Source: Caballeronia novacaledonica
GTDB lineage: Bacteria; Pseudomonadota; Gammaproteobacteria; Burkholderiales; Burkholderiaceae
DNA length: 64,000 nt
Assembly (NCBI RefSeq): GCF_900258035.1
Contig: NZ_OGTP01000005.1
Location: forward strand, 124,001-188,000
Direction: 5' to 3'
Made by a program: the position numbers and the translations under genes
Shown: positions 34,819 to 44,539 of the stretch, in pieces
Layout: each line of letters opens with the position of its first letter
How positions within the stretch are numbered: position 1 is the stretch's first letter
Notes under the pieces: generated by a model
What the model saw: the letters and a program-made list of their open reading frames with translations, nothing else
Told to the model about the DNA's origin: nothing
Database searches by the model: none

Positions 34819-35477
34819 TCGCTCCCGCATTACGCATCGCTCTCCATTTCGACTCATGCGATGACTCGCCGCGTGTCCGACGCTGGTTCATCTCGACGTC
34901 GGTACGCGTGGGGAGCTGGACCTGAGCGACTCACCTCGTCCGTTTCGCCGTCGCGCGAAACCGGCGCGCGTTCGAACACTCGACGCGGCTTTCATAATAC
35001 GAAACGGCCTTCCTATGGGCGCAGCTAGGCGTTCATGGTCGGAGAGAGGATCGCCGCCCTCTCGAAGCTGAACGCTCGCTAACCGGTCGCGTCCCGCTCT
35101 CGCGAGCGCTTGCCGACAGCGCATGCGGTCCCTCGTGCAATCTGCCGCCAACATTGTCGTAACCGCCAGCGAGGTCGCGTTAGTCCCACGACGCTTGCTG
35201 ACAACCGTAGCGCGGCAGACCTCCTAGGCTTATTCGACATCTCGGGCCCTGATTCGGCCTAGCCAAAACAAATCGACGAGCTTCATGTTCCAATGAATGA
35301 AACTTGTACCAATCAACGAAATTGGTTGTAGACTAAAGTCACGACAGGATAGACGTCGCGGCGGAGTCGGTGCCGGGAAAGGAACTCGACCGGATTCGTT
35401 GGATTGCAGATGTGGGACGAGGCGTCGGATGAAGTTTCCTCTAACGCCGACGGTGAGGAACAGGCGAGGAGTTGATG
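34819..35477. other. 660-bp region ending in promoter site 5
   Basis: The first 450 bp hold no convincing gene (minus frame 34888-35154 is arginine-rich and unsupported). Operator-promoter site 5 lies at 35287-35334. Confidence 0.5.
35287..35334 (+). promoter_or_regulatory. Operator-promoter, site 5 (proximal type)
   Basis: GTTCCAATGAATGAAAC (35287-35303), 2 nt, -35 GTACCA (35306-35311), 17-nt spacer, -10 TAGACT (35329-35334). Likely transcribes the small ORF at 35478 and tcuA-tcuB beyond it. Confidence 0.6.
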
Positions 35478-35717
35478 ATGAAAACGGACGGGCAGTCATT
35501 ACGCTGGTTGGTTCACAAATGGTTTGGCTCAGCGCCGGCAAGTGGGATCCGGGTCACTCGAACCATACCGGTGAAATCGAATCCGTTTCGAGGCGTTTGC
35601 GTCGAGACGACTCAGTCGGACCGAGACCTCGTCATTTTCTTCTTCCGTCACGACGACGGTTCGTGGAGCGTCCTTCCCCCATCTGCAAGGCGCCCGATGT
35701 TCAGTCTGTGTGTCTGA
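35478..35717 (+). CDS. Small basic protein, possible leader gene of tcu operon
   Basis: A 79-residue frame with a strong GAGGAG 6 nt before the ATG at 35478 (a second ATG at 35475). Text such as LRWLVHKWFGSAP, FRGVCVET and LVIFFFRHDDGSWSVLPP has natural protein composition and resembles small hypothetical proteins of Burkholderiaceae that I cannot name. It lies between promoter site 5 and tcuA, with 216 nt before tcuA. No membrane segment or known motif. Confidence 0.55.
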   Translation: MKTDGQSLRWLVHKWFGSAPASGIRVTRTIPVKSNPFRGVCVETTQSDRDLVIFFFRHDDGSWSVLPPSARRPMFSLCV

Positions 35718-35933
35718 GCCAGCCGTGATTTAAGAGCTTCGCATTGCTTGAGCGAAGGATTCAAACCGCGAAAACGTCAATAACGAACAAGCCTCGCTGT
35801 TGGTACGAACAAAGCAGGTTTCGCGTGCGTCGCGGTAAGAGTTGCGTGTTTGTGAAGACGTGTTGCCTCGATCCTAGTTTTGATCAAAAACCCCGAGGCC
35901 TACGCTGAAAAAAATGTAAGTCGGAGCGAGACG

Positions 35934-37343
35934 ATGATAGATGTGCTTGTGATTGGAGGTGGCAACGCAGCCCTTTGCGCTGCCCTGATGGCGCGAGAAG
36001 CGGGTGCTTCAGTTCTCGTGCTTGAGGCCGCGCCAAAGGAGTGGCGTGGAGGGAATTCTCAACACACGCGTAACCTGCGCTGCATGCACGACGCACCCCA
36101 AGACGTGCTAGTCGATGCTTATCCCGAAGAAGAGTATTGGCAGGACCTTCTCAAGGTTACTGGTGGGTTGACCGATGAGAAACTCGCCCGAATCGCAATC
36201 AAAGCTTCGTCGAACTGTCGAGACTGGATGCGTGGACATGGGGTTCGATTCCAGCCACCGCTGTCTGGAGCCTTGCACGTCGCGCGAACTAACGCCTTCT
36301 TCATGGGCGGCGGTAAGGCGTTGGTGAACGCTTACTACCGTAGCGCGGAAGCGCTCGGCGTTCAAATTCGCTACAACGCGCCAGTTGATTCGATCGAGCT
36401 CGATGGCGAGCGCTTCGTGGCTGCTCGAATTGGCTCTGAGCGCATTGAGGCACGTACTTGCGTGCTCGCCGCTGGCGGATTTGAATCGAATCGCGAGTGG
36501 CTGCGGGACGCGTGGGGGCAAGTGAACGGTCAGTGGATCGCAGATAACTTCCTGATCCGGGGTACCCGCTTCAACATGGGAACCTTGCTCAAATTCATGA
36601 TTGACGCGGGTGCCGATACTATCGGAGATCCGTCGCAATCGCATTGTGTGGCTATCGATGCGCGAGCGCCGCTTTACGATGGAGGCATCTGCACAAGAGT
36701 TGATTGCGTTTCGCTTGGAGTCGTCCTCAATCGAGACGGAGACCGTTTCTACGACGAAGGCGAAGATTTTTGGCCTAAACGCTATGCGATCTGGGGACGC
36801 CTCGTTGCTCAGCAACCTGGGCAAATCGCATATTCAGTGATCGATTCGAAGGCTGTGGGGCGATTTATGCCCCCTGTCTTTCCTGGCACTCGAGCTCATG
36901 CGCTCCCTGAACTTGCCCGTGCGATGAAGATTGATGAAGCGCGGTTCATGAACACGATCGAGTCATATAACGCGGCGTGTCGCGTAGGGACGTTCAACCA
37001 TGCCGTTCTTGACGACTGCCATACCGAGAATCTAACGCCCCCAAAAACGCACTGGGCACAACCTCTCGACAAACCTCCGTACTACGCCTACGCGTTGCGC
37101 CCAGGCATCACGTTTACCTACCTGGGGCTGAAGACTGACCCCCGCGCGGCCGTCTACTTCGACGGAACCCCGTCCGAAAATCTCTTCGTAGCAGGGGAGA
37201 TGATGGCGGGCAACGTCCTCGGGAAAGGATATACGGCGGGGGTCGGTATGGCTATCGGCACCGCATTTGGCCGCATCGCAGGTACTCAGGCTGCACTCGC
37301 GGCAAGAAACGTGAAAGGGAAACATGACCATGCAATCGCTTGA
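35934..37343 (+). CDS. tcuA: FAD-dependent tricarballylate dehydrogenase, TcuA-like
   Basis: A 469-residue flavoprotein of the fumarate reductase/succinate dehydrogenase FAD family. The N terminus [18 protein letters not shown] is the FAD-binding Rossmann motif, followed by [16 protein letters not shown]. The C terminus has [19 protein letters not shown], the second FAD contact. TcuA oxidises tricarballylate to cis-aconitate and hands electrons to TcuB; in this cluster the true substrate may be another acid. Start at 35934 with GGAG; the frame is open to 35880. tcuB begins 20 nt before its stop. Confidence 0.88.
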   Translation: MIDVLVIGGGNAALCAALMAREAGASVLVLEAAPKEWRGGNSQHTRNLRCMHDAPQDVLVDAYPEEEYWQDLLKVTGGLTDEKLARIAIKASSNCRDWMRGHGVRFQPPLSGALHVARTNAFFMGGGKALVNAYYRSAEALGVQIRYNAPVDSIELDGERFVAARIGSERIEARTCVLAAGGFESNREWLRDAWGQVNGQWIADNFLIRGTRFNMGTLLKFMIDAGADTIGDPSQSHCVAIDARAPLYDGGICTRVDCVSLGVVLNRDGDRFYDEGEDFWPKRYAIWGRLVAQQPGQIAYSVIDSKAVGRFMPPVFPGTRAHALPELARAMKIDEARFMNTIESYNAACRVGTFNHAVLDDCHTENLTPPKTHWAQPLDKPPYYAYALRPGITFTYLGLKTDPRAAVYFDGTPSENLFVAGEMMAGNVLGKGYTAGVGMAIGTAFGRIAGTQAALAARNVKGKHDHAIA

Positions 37344-38496
37344 AGCTTTGGCTCGAGAGGCATCTGCGCTCGCTAAGAACGAAATCATCGTTCGATCTGC
37401 TCTGTCGGAGCAAGAGAACGAAGTAAGCAGAATCATGCAGATTTGCAACGCTTGTCGCTACTGCGAGGGCTTTTGCGCCGTTTTCCCGGCTATGACTCGC
37501 AGGCTGGAATTCGATCGCTCTGACGTGCATTTTTTGGCCAATCTCTGCCACAACTGCGGTGCGTGCCTTCATTCCTGCCAATACGCACCGCCGCACGAGT
37601 TTGCAGTAAACGTGCCCAAAGCGATGGCACAAGTCCGCTTGACTACCTACGTCGACTACGCGTGGCCCTCCGCGTTCGGACGGCTTTACAAGCGTAACGG
37701 GCTGACGGTGTCGGCCGCGCTCGCGGGTGGTTTGGCGCTTTTCCTCGTGCTCGGGATGTACATGACGGCGGGATCGGTGCCTGCCGCTGGTGCGAATTTT
37801 TACGCAGTTTTTCCGCACAATCTGCTGGCATTGATGTTCGGCGTTGTCTTTGCCTTTGCAGCGCTAGCGCTGGGCATCGGAGTGAGACAGTTCTGGAGAA
37901 ACGAAAATCCCGGCGCACCGTCAATGTCTGCTGCGTCGGAAACCGCCGGTGATGTATTGAGCCTTCGCTATCTTGGTGGTGGTCATGGAGATGGATGCAA
38001 CAACGAGGACGACGCGTATACACTCGCACGCAGGCGTTTCCATCACTTTACCTTCTATGGATTTTTACTGTGCCTCGCCTCGACGTGCGTTGCGACCGCC
38101 TACCACTATCTCTTCAGGTGGGAGGCGCCATATGCACTTAGCAGCCTTCCGGTGTTTCTTGGATCGTTCGGCGGCATGAGCTTGCTCGCCGGAACCAGCG
38201 GCCTCTTTGTTCTTAATTTGAAGCGGCACCCGCTCCATGGAGACCGTGGCCAAAGAAGTATGGATGTCGGTTTCATTGTTCTCCTGTGGTTAACCGCTTT
38301 AACCGGTTTGATTCTCCTGGCTCTAAGGGAAACCTCTGTTATGCCCGTATTACTCGCGGTTCATCTCGGGGTAGTCATGGCTCTTTTCGCGACCCTTCCA
38401 TACGGAAAATTCGCACATGGAATCTTCCGCACGGCGGCTTTACTGAAATGGGCAATTGAGAAGAGAAAGCCGTCGACCCTGTTGGTTGAAGATTGA
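37324..38496 (+). CDS. tcuB: Membrane iron-sulfur electron acceptor, TcuB-like
   Basis: A 390-residue partner of TcuA. The N-terminal soluble part holds two cysteine clusters, [11 protein letters not shown] near residue 40 and [11 protein letters not shown] near 78, that bind iron-sulfur centres. After it come about six transmembrane helices (for instance near 138-155, 165-185, 240-255 and 275-295), with His residues that could carry haem. TcuB reoxidises the TcuA flavin and feeds electrons to the quinone pool. Translationally coupled to tcuA by a 20-nt overlap. Firm family call. Confidence 0.88.
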   Translation: MTMQSLEALAREASALAKNEIIVRSALSEQENEVSRIMQICNACRYCEGFCAVFPAMTRRLEFDRSDVHFLANLCHNCGACLHSCQYAPPHEFAVNVPKAMAQVRLTTYVDYAWPSAFGRLYKRNGLTVSAALAGGLALFLVLGMYMTAGSVPAAGANFYAVFPHNLLALMFGVVFAFAALALGIGVRQFWRNENPGAPSMSAASETAGDVLSLRYLGGGHGDGCNNEDDAYTLARRRFHHFTFYGFLLCLASTCVATAYHYLFRWEAPYALSSLPVFLGSFGGMSLLAGTSGLFVLNLKRHPLHGDRGQRSMDVGFIVLLWLTALTGLILLALRETSVMPVLLAVHLGVVMALFATLPYGKFAHGIFRTAALLKWAIEKRKPSTLLVED

Positions 38497-38963
38497 TGAA
38501 AGTTGTAGGTTAGCTAATGAACTAGGTGTGCCACGTCGATCGATTGGGAGTGCCACTCCACTAATCAGATTCGACATTCAAATGAGTGTGAATTATTCAA
38601 TTACAGGAGACTGAGTGTCTTACGGGCAAGTGATGTTGTTAAAACATCGCAAGAATCGACCCGAAGTCCTCAAACAAATCATGCCCCTCAAGAAATTCCA
38701 TCTGCGCGCTCCGAGCGTGAGAGGTCGTAGCCGTAGCCCCTTATCAATGACGCTCGGTCGTTGCCGAACCGCCTTCCGATCTATTTTGGTCGACGCTGCG
38801 GCCGGAAGCGTGTGCGATGCCGTTGTGCACTTCGACGGCATCGCCGCGTACCAGCTCTTTCTAGCGGACTTCCAGACATCCAAGAATTCGCTGGGTCTGG
38901 AGGCGTGAAACGGTAGCTCGATCGGCGCGTAACGGCGCTTAGAAATATATAAAAGGAGGCGTG
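38497..38963. other. 467-bp spacer before tctB
   Basis: No gene seen; the plus frame at 38615-38908 lacks any recognisable feature. No GTTYC-N7-GRAAY site was found. tctB has a strong AAAAGGAGG ribosome site at its end. Confidence 0.5.
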
Positions 38964-39431
38964 ATGTTCGGAAAAAGCCTAAACAGGGATGTCGTTGGAG
39001 GCGTCTTGATGTTTGGCATTGGGATTGCAGTAGCAATACATTCAATGTCGTTACATCTAGGTTCACTCAGCCAGATGGGTCCAGGGTATTTCCCATTTGC
39101 GCTTGGTGCCATCCTGACCGTAGTCGGACTTGCGATCGCTGTGCAGGGTCGTCTCTCGCCGCCTGCTGAAGAAGAGAAAGAACAGCACGGTGCGGAGTGG
39201 AAGGCCTGGTTTCTCATATGCCTCGGTGTGATGGCATTCGTTGTCCTAGCAAGGTATTTGGGACTCGTTGTCGCGACCTTCGCGGTCGTATTTATTTCAG
39301 CGCTCGGTGATCGAAAGAACACGTGGAGATCCGCTGCGCTTCTCGCCATCGCGCTAGTTGGGGTCGCCATTGTGGTCTTCTGGTGGGCGTTGCAAATTCA
39401 GTTGCCTTTGTTCAAGTGGGGTTTCGCATGA
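38964..39431 (+). CDS. tctB: Tripartite tricarboxylate transporter small subunit TctB
   Basis: A 155-residue membrane protein with four hydrophobic segments: GGVLMFGIGIAVAIH, then YFPFALGAILTVVGLAI after the family's MGPGYFP motif, FLICLGVMAFVVLARYLG and LAIALVGVAIVVFWWAL. It is the poorly conserved small membrane subunit that works with TctA and a Bug/TctC protein in secondary uptake of carboxylates. AGGAGG lies 5 nt before the ATG. Its stop overlaps the tctA start (ATGA). Confidence 0.9.
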   Translation: MFGKSLNRDVVGGVLMFGIGIAVAIHSMSLHLGSLSQMGPGYFPFALGAILTVVGLAIAVQGRLSPPAEEEKEQHGAEWKAWFLICLGVMAFVVLARYLGLVVATFAVVFISALGDRKNTWRSAALLAIALVGVAIVVFWWALQIQLPLFKWGFA

Positions 39432-40990
39432 TCGCTCAGACACTTCACGACCTGTGGTTCGGCTTCAGCGTTGCGTTGTTGCCGCAGAACCTATTTTGGT
39501 CTTTCTTCGGGGTGCTTGTTGGCAACCTGATTGGTGTGCTTCCCGGGATGGGCGCGCTGTCGGCAATCGCCATGTTGTTGCCGCTCACTTACTCGATGCA
39601 TGCTGTGCCTGCTCTCTTGATGTTGGCAGGGATCTTTTACGGCTCGCAGTATGGCGGCGCGCTTGGTGCGATCTTGCTTAACCTTCCTTCCCATCCGCCG
39701 CATGCGGTGACATGCATTGATGGGTATCCGATGACCAAGCAGGGAAAGGGTGGTACGGCGCTCGGCATCACGATGGTTGCATCGTTCTTTGCGGCCTCGG
39801 TCGGCATTATCGTCATGATCTTTGCCTCCCCATTGCTTGTAAAAGTCGCCTTTGAATTTGGGCCGACCGAAATTGTTTCGATCATGATGCTCGGACTTAT
39901 CGCCGGCTCGACGATGGCACGCGGTTCAAAACTAAAGGGAATCGCGATGACGGTCTTCGGGCTTCTTTTGGGCATTGTCGGTACGGATGTCAATACTGGT
40001 ATCCAACGCTTCACCTTCGGCTTTACAGAGCTTTCGGACAAAATTGAACTCGTGGCTCTTGCGATGGGTCTCTTCGGCGTTGCCGACTTCATGCTCAGTG
40101 TCAATCGAGTCGCATTCATCGGTACGCAGGCCAAAGTTCGTTTTCGCGATATGCGGCCATCGGTCAAGGAATTGAAGCAGGCGTTTTGGCCTATGGTACG
40201 CGGAACGTGCGTTGGTACCTTGTTCGGCGCGATGCCAGGCACGGGGCCGACCATCACAACGTTCATTGCGTATGCTTTAGAGAGAAAAGTGGCGAAGGAT
40301 CCTAATCGGTTCGGGCAAGGCGCAATCGAAGGGGTGGCGAGTCCCGAAGCGTCCACGCACGCAAAAACGCAGGTTGACTTCATTCCAACGATGACCCTTG
40401 GTATTCCCGGCGACGCCGTGATGGCATTGCTCCTTGGGGCGTTGCTGATTCAAGGGTACCAGCCGGGTCCGCAACTCATCACTGAACATGCGGATCTGTT
40501 CTGGGGACTGATTGCCAGCTTCTGGATCGGAAACGTGCTTCTCCTGATCTTGAACGTGCCGCTGATTGGAATCTGGGTGAAGCTGCTTCAGGTTCCGTAC
40601 CGGCTGATGTATCCGTCGGCGTTGTTCTTTATTGCGATCGGGGTCTATAGCACGAACAATAGCCTGTTCGAAGTTGCCGAGGTCCTCGTTTTCGGTATCA
40701 TCGGAGCCATACTGTTAGCACTCAAATTCCCAGTTGCGACGATCTTGTTGGGGTACGTACTTGGCCCAATGGTCGAAGAGAACTTTCGACGTGCGCTGCT
40801 GCTTTCAAGAGGCGATATGGGGATCTTCATTGAGCGACCCATCAGCGCGGCGTTCATGTCTGCCTGTATGCTGCTTATCGTTGGTCAAGCGTACTTCGCA
40901 TGGCGCGGTGCAAGAAAGAAGAAGGGTCCGCTGGCGGACGCCGACAAACAGGCCCCGTCTCTGTCAAATACTGTTGTAGCCGAGGACTAG
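39428..40990 (+). CDS. tctA: Tripartite tricarboxylate transporter large subunit TctA
   Basis: A 520-residue permease with about 11-12 membrane segments. Family hallmarks: GVLVGNLIGVLPGMGALSAI near residue 28, FYGSQYGGALGAILLNLPS near 63-82, and the repeat-related GTLFGAMPGTGPTITTFIAY near 265, the two GxxPGxG loops of the inverted repeats. It forms the substrate path driven by an ion gradient. No tctC gene adjoins it, so it must use one of the three Bug proteins encoded elsewhere in this cluster, or another. A terminator follows at 41.1 kb. Confidence 0.93.
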   Translation: MIAQTLHDLWFGFSVALLPQNLFWSFFGVLVGNLIGVLPGMGALSAIAMLLPLTYSMHAVPALLMLAGIFYGSQYGGALGAILLNLPSHPPHAVTCIDGYPMTKQGKGGTALGITMVASFFAASVGIIVMIFASPLLVKVAFEFGPTEIVSIMMLGLIAGSTMARGSKLKGIAMTVFGLLLGIVGTDVNTGIQRFTFGFTELSDKIELVALAMGLFGVADFMLSVNRVAFIGTQAKVRFRDMRPSVKELKQAFWPMVRGTCVGTLFGAMPGTGPTITTFIAYALERKVAKDPNRFGQGAIEGVASPEASTHAKTQVDFIPTMTLGIPGDAVMALLLGALLIQGYQPGPQLITEHADLFWGLIASFWIGNVLLLILNVPLIGIWVKLLQVPYRLMYPSALFFIAIGVYSTNNSLFEVAEVLVFGIIGAILLALKFPVATILLGYVLGPMVEENFRRALLLSRGDMGIFIERPISAAFMSACMLLIVGQAYFAWRGARKKKGPLADADKQAPSLSNTVVAED

Positions 40991-41521
40991 TCTAAGCTTC
41001 GGAATTTCAATTAGAAGCGATGGCCGCCGTTCGTTCTCTGTAACGTAGAGTCAAGCGCGCGACCGCGAAAAAGTCCTCTCAGGGGTGGGGCGCCGACCGT
41101 GTCATGGGGGAGGCGCCCTCTTTTTTTTGAGCAACGTCTAAGTACTAGTAATGGGAGTTGCGATGCCAGCGGTATGGGGATCATCGACGAAGTAGATGTG
41201 GATCATTTACCTCTGTAATTCAGAGGGTGGGCGCGAGCCTCAATGTGGTACCAGCGCACTCTGACTCTTGTGAAGGCTTAGATCGTTGTCCCAACTCCGT
41301 GCGGTCTACCGTTCAGAAACGCCGCTCCAGTTGCCAGACGATTCTTCACCAATTAGTCCACTTCGTACGAGGTTAATAGTGGGCTTTTATGCGCCTCTCA
41401 TATGCAATGTGGGAGGAATTTTTTTGGAGAAAGCGTCGTTGGACGTGGCTCTGTATCGCGGAGCCACCTGTGCTGTTGTACCATACGGCATCACAGAAAC
41501 ATTCGAACGGAACTTCATCCT
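40991..41521. other. Spacer between tctA and IclR gene
   Basis: Holds the tctA terminator (41087-41128). The remaining ~390 bp before the IclR start contains no gene I trust and no copy of the operator motif. Confidence 0.5.
41088..41128 (+). terminator. Intrinsic terminator after tctA
   Basis: GGGCGCC (41088-41094) pairs with GGCGCCC (41112-41118) across a 17-nt loop, then a run of eight T (41121-41128). Confidence 0.75.
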
Positions 41522-42283
41522 ATGATGCGCTCGGTGGAACGGATTTTGGCGGTTTTCGAGAGTTTCAGCACTGAACGAAGCAGTCTATCGCTCCAGCAGA
41601 TCTCTGACCGCATTGAGCTGCCGAAGTCGACGACGTTTCGTATCGTCCAGAGCTTGGAGCAGGCAGGTTACCTCGTGCGATTGGAGGACCAGCAGTACTG
41701 TCTTTCGTTCCGGTTTACGCGCCTCGCAGGCCTTGTGAAAAGTACGCTCGGTATCCGCGAGATTGCGCGACCGTTCATGACTGATCTTGCAGAGAAGACG
41801 AAAGAGACGGTCTCGCTGCATACAGTGTCCGGACGTAACCGAATCTGTATCGAATCGATATCGACTGTTATGGCGCCATTGAGGGCGGTCGTTCAAGCAG
41901 GCGAGCAGATCCCGCTGCAGGCTGGCTCTGGGTCAAAGGTGCTGATGGCTTATATGCCGAAGGCTGAGCTCACTCCGTTACTTGCGAGCGTGGGTAAGGC
42001 GTCAAAGCAAACTAAAGCTGAGCTCCTTGCGGAGCTTGAGCGGGTTCGCGAAGCTGGGTTTGCTGTGTCGCATGGGGAACGACTGATGGGAATTTCGGCG
42101 ATCTCCGCCCCAATCACGGATGTCAATGAAGAGGTGCATTATTGCCTGTCCGTAGGCGCGCCTACGGTTCGAATGCAGATGCATGAGAAGGAGTTTGTGA
42201 AGCTGGTTGTGGACGCCGCGGCGAGCATCTCGCGGCAATTCGGGGGGCAGGCCGAACTGTCTGTGCCGATTGACGAGCCCTGA
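41522..42283 (+). CDS. IclR-family transcriptional regulator 2
   Basis: A 253-residue regulator starting MMRSVERILAVFESFS at 41522, the point where it aligns with regulator 1. The winged helix (recognition helix LPKSTTFRIVQSLEQAGYL) and the following VRLEDQQYCLSFRFTRLAG are almost identical to regulator 1. The effector domain is clearly related but more diverged (GSGSKVLMAYMP, SHGERLMGISAISAPI, YCLSVGAPTVR). The pair thus probably shares DNA targets, namely the ten GTTYC-N7-GRAAY sites, while responding to different or related inducers. It faces the convergent SDR gene with 23 nt between stops. Confidence 0.9.
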   Translation: MMRSVERILAVFESFSTERSSLSLQQISDRIELPKSTTFRIVQSLEQAGYLVRLEDQQYCLSFRFTRLAGLVKSTLGIREIARPFMTDLAEKTKETVSLHTVSGRNRICIESISTVMAPLRAVVQAGEQIPLQAGSGSKVLMAYMPKAELTPLLASVGKASKQTKAELLAELERVREAGFAVSHGERLMGISAISAPITDVNEEVHYCLSVGAPTVRMQMHEKEFVKLVVDAAASISRQFGGQAELSVPIDEP

Positions 42284-42306
42284 GCGTCCACGTATTCGTT
42301 TCTGAC

Positions 42307-43083
42307 TTAGAACAATGAGCTAACCATCCCACCATCCACCGGCACCGTTGCACCGGTGATGAAACCTGCTTGCATCGACGCGAGAAAAGTGACCACCCCC
42401 GTAAGTTCTTGCTGAGTTCCCATGCGCCCCAGTGGCGTAAGCTTCTTTCGTGCTGCGGCCTGTTCTGGAGTGTACGCTGCGGAACCCGCGCGGTGAGGCG
42501 TTTCGATCAGTGCGGGCGCCACGCAGTTGACCGTGATGCCTTTCGTTCCCACTTCGTTGGCCAAGTGCTTCATATAGGCTGTCACGCCCGCCCTGAAGAC
42601 GGTCGAGAGACTGTGGTGCGGCATTGGCGCCTTTACAGACGCAGAGGTGACGGCGATGATTCGCCCCCAACCCCTCGTCATCATCTGCGGCGTAAGCTGA
42701 CTCACCACCTGGATCGTCCCCCACAGCTGGCTTTGATACGCCTCGGTCCATCGTTCCTCTTCGGTCTCTTCGACCGTGGCGCGGATGGGGTTTGGTGGCC
42801 GACCAGTGTTGAGGACGGCGATGTCCACGCCTGAAAATTCGGTTTGCAGCCTTCGCACAAGGTTGTCGACATCACTGCGAGAGAGCATGCTGCCCCGAAT
42901 CGCGAGCGCTCGGACGCCATGCTGTGCCTCAATTTCCTGCGCTATTGCCTGCAGCTTGTCCGCAGAGCGCGCGAAAAGCGCCAGATTGACCCCCTCGGCG
43001 GCTAGCGCATGTGCAATGTTTCGACCCATTCCCCCGCTCGAGGCGGTGACCAATGCTGTTTTGCCGCGTATTCCCAAATCCAT
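42307..43083 (-). CDS. SDR-family protein with atypical active site
   Basis: A 258-residue short-chain dehydrogenase/reductase fold. The cofactor motif TASSGGMGRNIA and the NTG stretch (VLNTGRPP) are normal. The catalytic Ser is kept in ITVTSASVK-like text (VTSASVKAP), but the YxxxK pair is replaced: in HSLSTVFRAGV the Tyr position is Ser and the Lys is Arg. Such variants form a known SDR subgroup of unknown chemistry. It ends with TGATVPVDGGM, a typical SDR C terminus. It lies 42 nt downstream of the CapA-like gene on the same strand. Confidence 0.85.
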   Translation of the reverse strand: MDLGIRGKTALVTASSGGMGRNIAHALAAEGVNLALFARSADKLQAIAQEIEAQHGVRALAIRGSMLSRSDVDNLVRRLQTEFSGVDIAVLNTGRPPNPIRATVEETEEERWTEAYQSQLWGTIQVVSQLTPQMMTRGWGRIIAVTSASVKAPMPHHSLSTVFRAGVTAYMKHLANEVGTKGITVNCVAPALIETPHRAGSAAYTPEQAAARKKLTPLGRMGTQQELTGVVTFLASMQAGFITGATVPVDGGMVSSLF

Positions 43084-43125
43084 AATCAGCTTGCCTCAGG
43101 TGTACGTTTTTCAGCGTTCGCACGC

Positions 43126-44244
43126 TTAGCCGGTGATGAGCACTTCGTCTCCGACCACTTCGAAGCGGTGTGGCATGTCTTCGGAGACCCATTCCATGTA
43201 TGCGACGAAGTCGTCAAAACGCTTGTCATCGCGCAGCAACACTTGGGGGCGATAGCGCTCATCGAAGGTCATCGGCAGAAATGAAACTCGGCCAATCCCG
43301 TTCTTTGAAACTTCTGCCTTTGCCAGCAGACCAAGAGTGCAGTCCTTCCCGTAAGGCATGAGGGGGTAGGTAGGGTCTAGGTCGGTATGGTTCCTGACTG
43401 CACCGTGCGCCCAAGCCGGCTCATTGGTCCACGAAGGAGCAGCAAAGGACTTCGTCATGGCGAAAACACCCAAGCTGTAGAAGACTACCTTTCCCTTGTA
43501 AACCTCGATAGCCTTCGGAATATGGGGTGCGTGGCACACGACCATATCGGCACCTGCGTCGATCGCCGCATGCGCCACGGTGACTTGGTAGTCGGAGATC
43601 ACCCGTGGTAGGCGGATTACGCCAGAGTGGAAGGCCAGGATGACTACATCAGCCTGAGAGCGTAAGGCGGTGACGTCCTCAATGAGTCGCCGTAGGTCGT
43701 CAGCATTAGGTTCGGTGTGCACGCGCACAGGTTGATGCGGCCCGCGCGTTTCATAGGTCGTCTTGACCCGCACATTTGTCACGCCGGGCTTCTGAGGTCC
43801 GGCGTCGCTGCCTGCCGCTCCTACCGAGGTGTAGCCCAGGTAACCGACCCTCACGCCGTTGCGCTCGACAATCGCGGGCTGGCGCGCCTCCGCGAGATTA
43901 CGTCCTGCGCCCGTAACCTGGACGCCGCTTTCCATGAGCAGGTCTCTCGTATCCACAAGAGCGTCAGGTCCAGCGTCATAGCTATGGTTGTTGGACATTG
44001 TCACAGCGTCGAACAGCCCTCCGGTGAAGAGCTTCGACATTTCTACGGGCTGACATACCTGCGGTGCATGGTCAGACTTGACCCCGCGAGTCGAATAGGT
44101 CCGCATACAGTTGACGAACCGGAAGTTCGCCTTCTCCAGAACCGGCTGGACCAGCTCAGTGTAGCCCTCAATCGGGTATCCCTCAGCAGGCCCATGGGTG
44201 GGTCCACAATCTCCAGCAATAACTACGGTTGAAGTGTCTGACAT
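43126..44244 (-). CDS. CapA-family metallophosphoesterase-like protein
   Basis: A 372-residue protein of the CapA/PgsA family, which has a calcineurin-like metallophosphoesterase fold. Motifs: VVIAGDCGP at the start, FVNCMRTYS (usually N-x-E in relatives), AVTMSNNHSYD (SNNH metal motif) near residue 88, and VCHAPHIPKAIEVYKGKVVFYSLG near 245. There is no signal or membrane anchor, unlike capsule PgsA. It therefore acts in the cytoplasm and is probably a hydrolase of the pathway rather than a polyglutamate synthesis factor. AAAGGAGG precedes the ATG. Confidence 0.82.
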   Translation of the reverse strand: MSDTSTVVIAGDCGPTHGPAEGYPIEGYTELVQPVLEKANFRFVNCMRTYSTRGVKSDHAPQVCQPVEMSKLFTGGLFDAVTMSNNHSYDAGPDALVDTRDLLMESGVQVTGAGRNLAEARQPAIVERNGVRVGYLGYTSVGAAGSDAGPQKPGVTNVRVKTTYETRGPHQPVRVHTEPNADDLRRLIEDVTALRSQADVVILAFHSGVIRLPRVISDYQVTVAHAAIDAGADMVVCHAPHIPKAIEVYKGKVVFYSLGVFAMTKSFAAPSWTNEPAWAHGAVRNHTDLDPTYPLMPYGKDCTLGLLAKAEVSKNGIGRVSFLPMTFDERYRPQVLLRDDKRFDDFVAYMEWVSEDMPHRFEVVGDEVLITG

Positions 44245-44539
44245 TGCGCCTCCTTTGATGTTCGGTCCGCTGAAACCTTCTGACCCGTTCGACGTCGAGT
44301 CTTTCCGAGAAATCCTCTTCTTTCAGTCGAAATTGTTCCACCATGAAAGATCATGCCCTCAGGGCTTCAAGAGGGCGCTCTCAAGCGAGATCGATTCTTT
44401 CAGTTCCGGTCAATGAAATGCGTGCTGATTATAGAAACCCATGATAGCATTTTCTTGCCGGTCCACGAGTCTATCTTGTGGATCGAGGAGGCTTGGGAAG
44501 CGCAACCGGCTGCATATACGAGACATAGCGAGGACAGAC
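44245..44539. other. Divergent control region, CapA and SDR genes
   Basis: No gene. Plus-strand promoter site 6 at 44403-44450 serves the SDR gene. A weak GGAAC-A-ATTTC word near 44330 on the minus strand might serve the CapA gene but does not fit the operator spacing. Confidence 0.5.
44403..44450 (+). promoter_or_regulatory. Operator-promoter, site 6 (proximal type)
   Basis: GTTCCGGTCAATGAAAT (44403-44419), 2 nt, -35 GTGCTG (44422-44427), 17-nt spacer, -10 TAGCAT (44445-44450). Drives the SDR gene at 44540. Confidence 0.7.

Noticed and set aside
36238-36260. tRNA T-loop-like word GGTTCGATTCC
   Set aside because: It lies inside tcuA in frame and no cloverleaf can be drawn around it.
44320-44345. 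Eleventh operator copy in front of the CapA gene
   Set aside because: The minus-strand CTTTC/GGAAC words are 5 nt apart instead of 7, and no matching promoter follows.
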